DNA of 64,000 bases from a virus, in the IMG/VR virus record IMGVR_UViG_3300020704_000001, positions 16,621 through 80,620 of that record; one strand, written 5' to 3'. The translations under genes and the position numbers were made by a program. Positions 59,688-64,000 of this stretch are shown here, one piece after another (within the stretch, counting starts at the first letter, position 1; each line of letters begins with the position of its first letter). The notes beneath the pieces are model-generated. The model searched no databases, was not told where the DNA came from, and saw only the letters and a list, made by a program, of their open reading frames with translations.

Positions 59688-60482
59688 ATGCCTTGTCATA
59701 ATGAATTAAATTCGCAATTAAAGGGTCTTCAAGCTAGGTTAGAACAAGCTGAGAATGATATAAACGCACATTATGCTGGTATATCTCAATTAGCGTTGTC
59801 GTTAGCTGCAAATCCATTTACTGCTGGAAGTGCAGCAGCTACTGCAGCAATTTATAATTTAAATCCTATAGGGATGAAAATCCTTCGTGCATTATTATCA
59901 GCCTTGATTCCAAAGGAACTTCAAAATACAATGAGAATGTTGACCATGTTGTCGGCTTCAAGTATTGATGATTTAGCGGAAGGTATTGTTGATTCTGCTG
60001 CTGCACAAGTTGTTGGAGCTGTTAATTATGGTATTGATTCGATAACTGAAACAGCATTAAGTGAAATGATTTCTGTACAAAACGAATTAAATTCTTTGGT
60101 ACCAAATGCGGTCAATGGGACCGTTCAAGCATTAGCAATGTCATCATTAAATAATGATAAATCTCATAATATTAATTTAGCGCAACAAGCATATGATGCT
60201 TGGTATTCAGCTTCTATTGCTCCTGTTGGAGAATTTACACAAAGTCAAATTAATTCTTTAAGAGTTGCATATCTTAAGGCTCAACAAGTTGTTAATACAA
60301 TTAATGCGGGTGCTGCTGGTGTTGTTGCTCAAGCTGGAGGTCTTTTATCTGGAGCTTCTCCAACCATCCAAGAAATAAATACTGCATTGCAACAATTTAA
60401 TAATATTGCTGCTTTTATTCTTACACAAAATGATATTTCAAGCTGTAAGTCTAAAGCAATGAAGATTGGACCACATACCTAA
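59688..60482 (+). CDS. Hypothetical protein, possibly virion-associated
   Basis: 264 residues. The N-terminal 30 residues form a coiled coil (ELNSQLKGLQARLEQAEND). A Gly/Ala-rich, partly hydrophobic middle (SLAANPFTAGSAAATAAIY, MKILRALLSALIPKELQNT) and a long helical second half follow. A C-x2-H near the start (MPCHNEL) and a Cys near the end could bind metal. Related proteins occur near regA in some T4-like marine phages, where they are thought to be structural; that is from memory. It can be read from the late promoter upstream of regA and ends at a double hairpin. Confidence 0.5.
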   Translation: MPCHNELNSQLKGLQARLEQAENDINAHYAGISQLALSLAANPFTAGSAAATAAIYNLNPIGMKILRALLSALIPKELQNTMRMLTMLSASSIDDLAEGIVDSAAAQVVGAVNYGIDSITETALSEMISVQNELNSLVPNAVNGTVQALAMSSLNNDKSHNINLAQQAYDAWYSASIAPVGEFTQSQINSLRVAYLKAQQVVNTINAGAAGVVAQAGGLLSGASPTIQEINTALQQFNNIAAFILTQNDISSCKSKAMKIGPHT

Positions 60483-60488
60483 ATAGAA

Positions 60489-60535
60489 TTTGTAGGGTGT
60501 TCCTACAAAGCTTAAACCTGCTTCGGGGGTTTAAG
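60489..60535 (+). terminator. Two consecutive hairpins after the 60482 stop
   Basis: TTTGTAGG-GTGTT-CCTACAAA (60489-60509) is directly followed by CTTAAACC-TGCTTCGGG-GGTTTAAG (60511-60535) and then AATTTTT. Two perfect 8-bp stems in a row form a double terminator or stability element. Confidence 0.75.
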
Positions 60536-60574
60536 AATTTTTAAATAAAATCTTGCTTTTTAAAGGAGACTAAA

Positions 60575-61024
60575 ATGACACAATTAGAACAATTTAGAAC
60601 AATTCACAATACTGCGTTAATAGGTTTTGATGATCTATTTCGTAGAATCAAAGAATTAGAAAGTCCAAAAACAAATTTCCCTCCCTATGATATAATTAAA
60701 ACATCTGATGATGCTTTTGTTATTAAATTGGCTGTTGCTGGTTATACGAAAGATGATATTTCTGTAACATTAGATTCTGGAAGATTATTTGTGGATGGAT
60801 CAATAAGACCTGATGATTATTCATTAGATTCTTTATTGGATAAAAAAGAAAAATATCCCGAATATCTTTATAAAGGAATTTCGCAAAGGAATTTCAAAAG
60901 AGAATTTACTCTTGCAGATACTGTTGAAGTTTCTGAAGTAAAATTGTCTGAAGGTATGTTATCTATACATTTAAAAAATGTAATTCCAGAAAGCCAAAAA
61001 CCAAAAACTTTTGAAATTATATAG
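60575..61024 (+). CDS. hsp20: Small heat-shock protein Hsp20 (alpha-crystallin)
   Basis: 149 residues. N terminus TALIGFDDLFRRIKEL, then the alpha-crystallin core (YDIIKTSDDAFVIKLAVAG, LFVDGSIRP), the strand FKREFTLADTVEVSEVKLS and the signature EGMLSIHLKN. It prevents protein aggregation and is a hallmark of cyanophage T4-like genomes, where it is thought to support virion assembly. AAGGAG precedes the ATG. It is bounded by terminators on both sides, so it is a single transcription unit. Confidence 0.92.
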   Translation: MTQLEQFRTIHNTALIGFDDLFRRIKELESPKTNFPPYDIIKTSDDAFVIKLAVAGYTKDDISVTLDSGRLFVDGSIRPDDYSLDSLLDKKEKYPEYLYKGISQRNFKREFTLADTVEVSEVKLSEGMLSIHLKNVIPESQKPKTFEII

Positions 61025-61040
61025 GTTTAATGTTCTAAAT

Positions 61041-61068
61041 AAAACGGCAAATTAAACCTTGCCGTTTT
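61041..61068 (+). terminator. Terminator after hsp20
   Basis: AAAACGGCAA (61041-61050) pairs perfectly with TTGCCGTTTT (61059-61068): a 10-bp stem with loop ATTAAACC and the T-run in the right arm. Confidence 0.85.
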
Positions 61069-61087
61069 ATCACTTTTATAGTATAAT
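61059..61087 (+). promoter_or_regulatory. Sigma70-type promoter for dCMP deaminase, overlapping the terminator
   Basis: TTGCCG (inside the terminator's right arm), 17 bp, TATAAT, with the -10 about 24 bp before the ATG at 61111. Read-through transcription forming the hairpin would not matter for this promoter, which starts downstream. Confidence 0.68.
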
Positions 61088-61110
61088 AAATTTTTAATTT
61101 AGGATTTTTT

Positions 61111-61626
61111 ATGAAACAAAAATTTATTGACTATTTTATGTCTGTTGCAGAATTAACTGCAAATCTCTCTCATGCTAAAAAATTAAAAGTTGGTTCTGTT
61201 ATTGTAAAAGATGATAGAATAATTTCTTGTGGATATAATGGATTACCTGCAGGATGGAATTCAAATATATGCGAGAAAGTTTCATTTCTTTCTGATGCTG
61301 AATATTTCAATTCTACAACCGAAGAAAAGCAAAAATATACCCCAATAGATGGGATTTATTTTTGGAAGGGTTTAAAAACATATGATGAAGTAATACATTC
61401 TGAAGCAAATTCAATCTCAAGATTAGCGAGTTCAACTGAATCTGGCGTTGGTGCGATAATGTTTTGCACGCATTCTCCTTGCATTCAATGTAGTAAAATA
61501 ATTTATAGTGCTGGAATTAAAACTGTATATTATAAACACGAATATCGTTCAACAGAAGGAATAAAATTTTTAAAAATGTGTGGAGTTGAGATTATAAAAT
61601 ACATTGACGAAAGAGCTAATGTATAG
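61111..61626 (+). CDS. cd: dCMP deaminase
   Basis: 171 residues (T4 Cd is 193). Zinc motif H-x-E in VIHSEANSISRLA and PCxxC in THSPCIQCSKIIYSAGI; also LKVGSVIVKDDRIISCGYN and GLPAGWN near the N terminus. It deaminates dCMP to dUMP, feeding thymidylate synthesis and so shifting the precursor pool toward dT, which fits the AT-rich genome. An extended insert with an FWKGLKTYDEVIH segment is present as in phage enzymes. Confidence 0.95.
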   Translation: MKQKFIDYFMSVAELTANLSHAKKLKVGSVIVKDDRIISCGYNGLPAGWNSNICEKVSFLSDAEYFNSTTEEKQKYTPIDGIYFWKGLKTYDEVIHSEANSISRLASSTESGVGAIMFCTHSPCIQCSKIIYSAGIKTVYYKHEYRSTEGIKFLKMCGVEIIKYIDERANV

Positions 61627-61632
61627 TATAAT
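61604..61632 (+). promoter_or_regulatory. Sigma70-type promoter inside the end of the deaminase gene
   Basis: TTGACG, 17 bp, TATAAT; the -10 lies right after the deaminase stop and 29 bp before the ATG at 61662. It can serve the Sm-like protein and DNA polymerase. Confidence 0.72.
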
Positions 61633-61661
61633 ATAATCTTAAATACAATAAAGGAAAAATC

Positions 61662-61973
61662 ATGACAGATATTAGAATGTTTAGAACAATTAGTGGTGAA
61701 GATGTTATTGCGGAATTTGTGGAAACAAACAAAACAGGTGATGTTTATAAAAATGCCATACAATTAGTTATTGTGCCTAAAAGAAGTAATCCAGAAGAGC
61801 AATCCTATGCATTTGCACCATTCCCACAATATGCTCAACAAAATACAGAAGGTAAAATTACATTTAATACAAATTTAATTTCATTTTTTATTGATATTGA
61901 TGAACAATTCTTAGAACAATATAATTCAATTTTCGGAATTATATCGGCACCTGCTCCAAAAATTATTATTTAA
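61662..61973 (+). CDS. Small Sm-like phage protein, paralogue B
   Basis: 103 residues: MFRTISGEDVIAEFVETNK, then strands QLVIVPKRSN and FAPFPQYAQQ, and LISFFIDIDEQFLEQYNSI. It resembles the protein at 49993 in the GED-hIxxF turn and overall strand order, so the two are probably paralogues. AAGGAAA precedes the ATG. It precedes DNA polymerase and shares its promoter. An RNA-binding function is possible but not shown. Confidence 0.5.
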   Translation: MTDIRMFRTISGEDVIAEFVETNKTGDVYKNAIQLVIVPKRSNPEEQSYAFAPFPQYAQQNTEGKITFNTNLISFFIDIDEQFLEQYNSIFGIISAPAPKIII

Positions 61974-62011
61974 AAATAATTCTAAATATGATAATTGATA
62001 GGAGTTGATAT

Positions 62012-64000
62012 ATGGAAAGTGAAGGTTCTTCCTTCTACACAAATGTAAGAGTTATTGGAAATAATATTTGTTATAGGGGTGTTGATGACTCGGGCCAACA
62101 GATCAGATTTAAATATGAATATAGCCCAAAGGTTTATGTTCCTTCTAATAAACAATCGAATTTTAAAACTTTGGATGGAAAGTATGTAGATGAAATTGAA
62201 CCTGGATGTATCAAAGAAACAAGAGATTTCATAAAACGATATGAAGAAGTTGATAATTTCGATATTTATGGTGATATTGGATTTGATGTACAATACATTT
62301 CAGATAAGTTCCAATCTAATGTAGATTGGGATATAAATAAAATTTCAATTCATATCTTAGATATTGAAACTGCTTCTGAAAATGTAAATGCTGTGTCTCA
62401 TAAATTAACAGCACCAGAAGAAATTCTTTTAATTTCTATGACTGAATTGTCTACAAAAAAAGTCACAACATTCACATCAAGAGATTACAATGGGACAAAT
62501 GATGATAATGCTGAAATTATTTTATGCCAAGATGAGTATTCGTTATTAAATCAATTTCTTGATCATTGGAATCGTATTGGTATTGATATCGTTTCTGGTT
62601 GGAATATTGATGGTTTTGATATACCATATTTGATTAATAGAATATCGAATGTTATGGGAGATGATCATGCTAAACGATTAAGTCCATGGAAAATGGTTTC
62701 TTCTAGAAAAATAAAAGGTAAGTTTGGTAAAGATGATATTGTTTATGATATTGCTGGAGTTAGTTGTTTGGATTTTATGCAACTATATCTCAAATTTACA
62801 TATGTTAAAAGAGAAATGTATTCTTTAGATTATATTTGTCAAGTTGAATTGGGTAAAGGTAAATTAGATCATAGTGAATTTGCTACATTTAAAGAATTTT
62901 ACACTAAAGGATTTGATAAGTTCATTGATTATAACATCATTGATACGATTCGAGTTATTGAACTTGAAGAGAAATTAAAGTTAATTGAACTTTGTTTAAC
63001 AATGTCATATTTGGCAAAAATAAATTATAATGATGTATTCTCACAAATTAGAATGTGGGATTCAATCATTTATAATCATTTAAAACATCAGAACATTGTA
63101 ATACCTAAAAAAGCATCTGGTTCTAAATCAGAACAATTTGAAGGCGCATTTGTAAAAGAACCAGTTCCTGGATTATACAATTGGGTTGTTAGTTTTGATG
63201 CAACTTCACTTTATCCTAGTATTATGCAGACATGGAATATTTCTCCAGAAACTTATATGGGTGTTGATACATCAATTTCTGTATCTGGGTTAATGGGTAA
63301 GAAATGTGAGATATCAGAAGAATATGCTACTGCTGCTAATGGAGCTATGTATAAAAGAGATAAGAAAGGGTTGCTTCCAGAACTTATTGATATTTACATG
63401 GCAAAAAGAAGATCTGCTAAAAATAGTATGATTGAAGCAGAAAAACAGTTGGAAAAATTAAAGAAAATTAAATTTGATTCTGATATTGATGAACAAAAAG
63501 AATACAAACGTCTTGTTAATGAAATATCTAAATTTAATAATGAACAAATGGCGTTTAAAATTGGTCTTAATAGTCTCTATGGGGCGATTGGAAATGCTTA
63601 CTGTAGGTATTTTGAATTAGAAAATGCAAGAGCTATTACTTTGACTGGACAATATATAATTAAAACGGTCGGTGAAGGATTGAATAGAGATCTTAGTAAA
63701 TTATTTAAAATTGATGATTACGATTGGTCTTTTTATTCTGATACAGATTCTTGTTATGTTTCTTTGGAACCTATGGTAAATAAGTTTTATAAGGATTTGT
63801 CTGATGAAAAACTTGTCAATCTTATTGATAAGATTTCTAAAGAAAAAATAACACCTATTATTAATGATAATTGTTTAGACCTTCAAACATATACAAATTC
63901 TTATAGAAATATGATTTCTTTTAAACAAGAGGGTATTTCTAGTAATGGCATTTGGGTTGCTAAAAAACGTTATTTTTTGAATGTTCTTGATAATGAAGGG
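62012..64000 (+). CDS. 43: DNA polymerase gp43 (N-terminal 663 residues, runs off right edge)
   Basis: Open from the ATG at 62012 (AGGAG upstream) to the window end. Family B polymerase: exonuclease motif I LDIETA near residue 117, exo II GWNIDGFDIPYLINRI, polymerase motif A SFDATSLYPSIMQTWNI near residue 396, motif B KIGLNSLYGAIGN and motif C YSDTDSCY near residue 575. T4 gp43 has 898 residues, so about three quarters is present. The N-terminal RNA-binding-like region that represses its own mRNA in T4 is likely retained. No intron or split is visible in this part. Confidence 0.96.
   Translation, partial: MESEGSSFYTNVRVIGNNICYRGVDDSGQQIRFKYEYSPKVYVPSNKQSNFKTLDGKYVDEIEPGCIKETRDFIKRYEEVDNFDIYGDIGFDVQYISDKFQSNVDWDINKISIHILDIETASENVNAVSHKLTAPEEILLISMTELSTKKVTTFTSRDYNGTNDDNAEIILCQDEYSLLNQFLDHWNRIGIDIVSGWNIDGFDIPYLINRISNVMGDDHAKRLSPWKMVSSRKIKGKFGKDDIVYDIAGVSCLDFMQLYLKFTYVKREMYSLDYICQVELGKGKLDHSEFATFKEFYTKGFDKFIDYNIIDTIRVIELEEKLKLIELCLTMSYLAKINYNDVFSQIRMWDSIIYNHLKHQNIVIPKKASGSKSEQFEGAFVKEPVPGLYNWVVSFDATSLYPSIMQTWNISPETYMGVDTSISVSGLMGKKCEISEEYATAANGAMYKRDKKGLLPELIDIYMAKRRSAKNSMIEAEKQLEKLKKIKFDSDIDEQKEYKRLVNEISKFNNEQMAFKIGLNSLYGAIGNAYCRYFELENARAITLTGQYIIKTVGEGLNRDLSKLFKIDDYDWSFYSDTDSCYVSLEPMVNKFYKDLSDEKLVNLIDKISKEKITPIINDNCLDLQTYTNSYRNMISFKQEGISSNGIWVAKKRYFLNVLDNEG

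Overview
This window is about 64 kb of an AT-rich, T4-like contractile-tailed phage (myovirus). It holds a nearly complete T4 morphogenesis core: baseplate wedge and hub, neck, terminase, sheath, tube, portal, protease, scaffold and capsid. These are followed by T4-type recombination, late transcription and replication genes. Several traits match the marine and freshwater cyanophage/pelagic branch better than enteric T4: a spike protein without the lysozyme domain, a DUF4815-type fibre/baseplate protein, an Hsp20 gene, a peptide-deformylase relative, and the order uvsY-uvsW-55-47-46. No photosynthesis or other host-diagnostic gene is visible, so the host is not determined. Both ends are cut inside genes: a putative tape-measure protein on the left and DNA polymerase gp43 on the right.

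Layout. 1-3340 (minus): head completion nuclease gp4, a gp2-like protein, a tube-fold baseplate protein, the gp26 tail chaperone with a strong -1 frameshift signal, and the start of a tape-measure-like gene. 3353-3376: two interleaved, oppositely directed T4-type late promoters. 3402-23444 (plus): gp48, 53, 27-like, 5-like, 25, 6, 7-like, a fibre-like protein, gp8, a 1776-residue DUF4815 protein and its companion. 23437-30781: three tail-fibre genes with shared modules, small accessory genes, a cupin, and a cassette flanked by direct repeats of about 160 bp. 30811-43401: gp13, 14, 15, 16, 17, 18, 19, 20, a core-like protein, 21, 22, 23.

43459-46230 (minus): a two-gene operon, a TET/JBP-type 2-oxoglutarate dioxygenase followed by a glycosyltransferase. 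It converges on the capsid gene through a shared terminator and has its own sigma70-like promoter. I consider it a candidate DNA hypermodification pair. 46345-48854: a tube-fold protein, UvsY, UvsW. 48855-49699: 845 bp without a convincing gene, holding a 31-bp inverted repeat, an 85-bp tandem duplication and a hairpin-rich stretch behind a leftward promoter.

49993-55977: an Sm-like protein, late sigma factor gp55, gp47/gp46, a peptide-deformylase relative lacking its metal ligands, a GT-A glycosyltransferase and dNMP kinase. 55990-56540: tRNA cluster with Asn, an aberrant tRNA-like gene, Pro, Ser and Met/Ile. 56616-64000: clamp gp45, a small protein, a DsbA-like protein, clamp loader gp44/62, RegA, a structural-looking protein, Hsp20, dCMP deaminase, an Sm-like protein and DNA polymerase.

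Regulation. Structural blocks are preceded by TATAAATA, the late motif read by the gp55-type sigma encoded here. Replication and nucleotide genes are preceded by TTGAC-N17-TATAAT-like promoters. The early-type promoter of the dioxygenase/glycosyltransferase pair sets it apart from the late genes around it.
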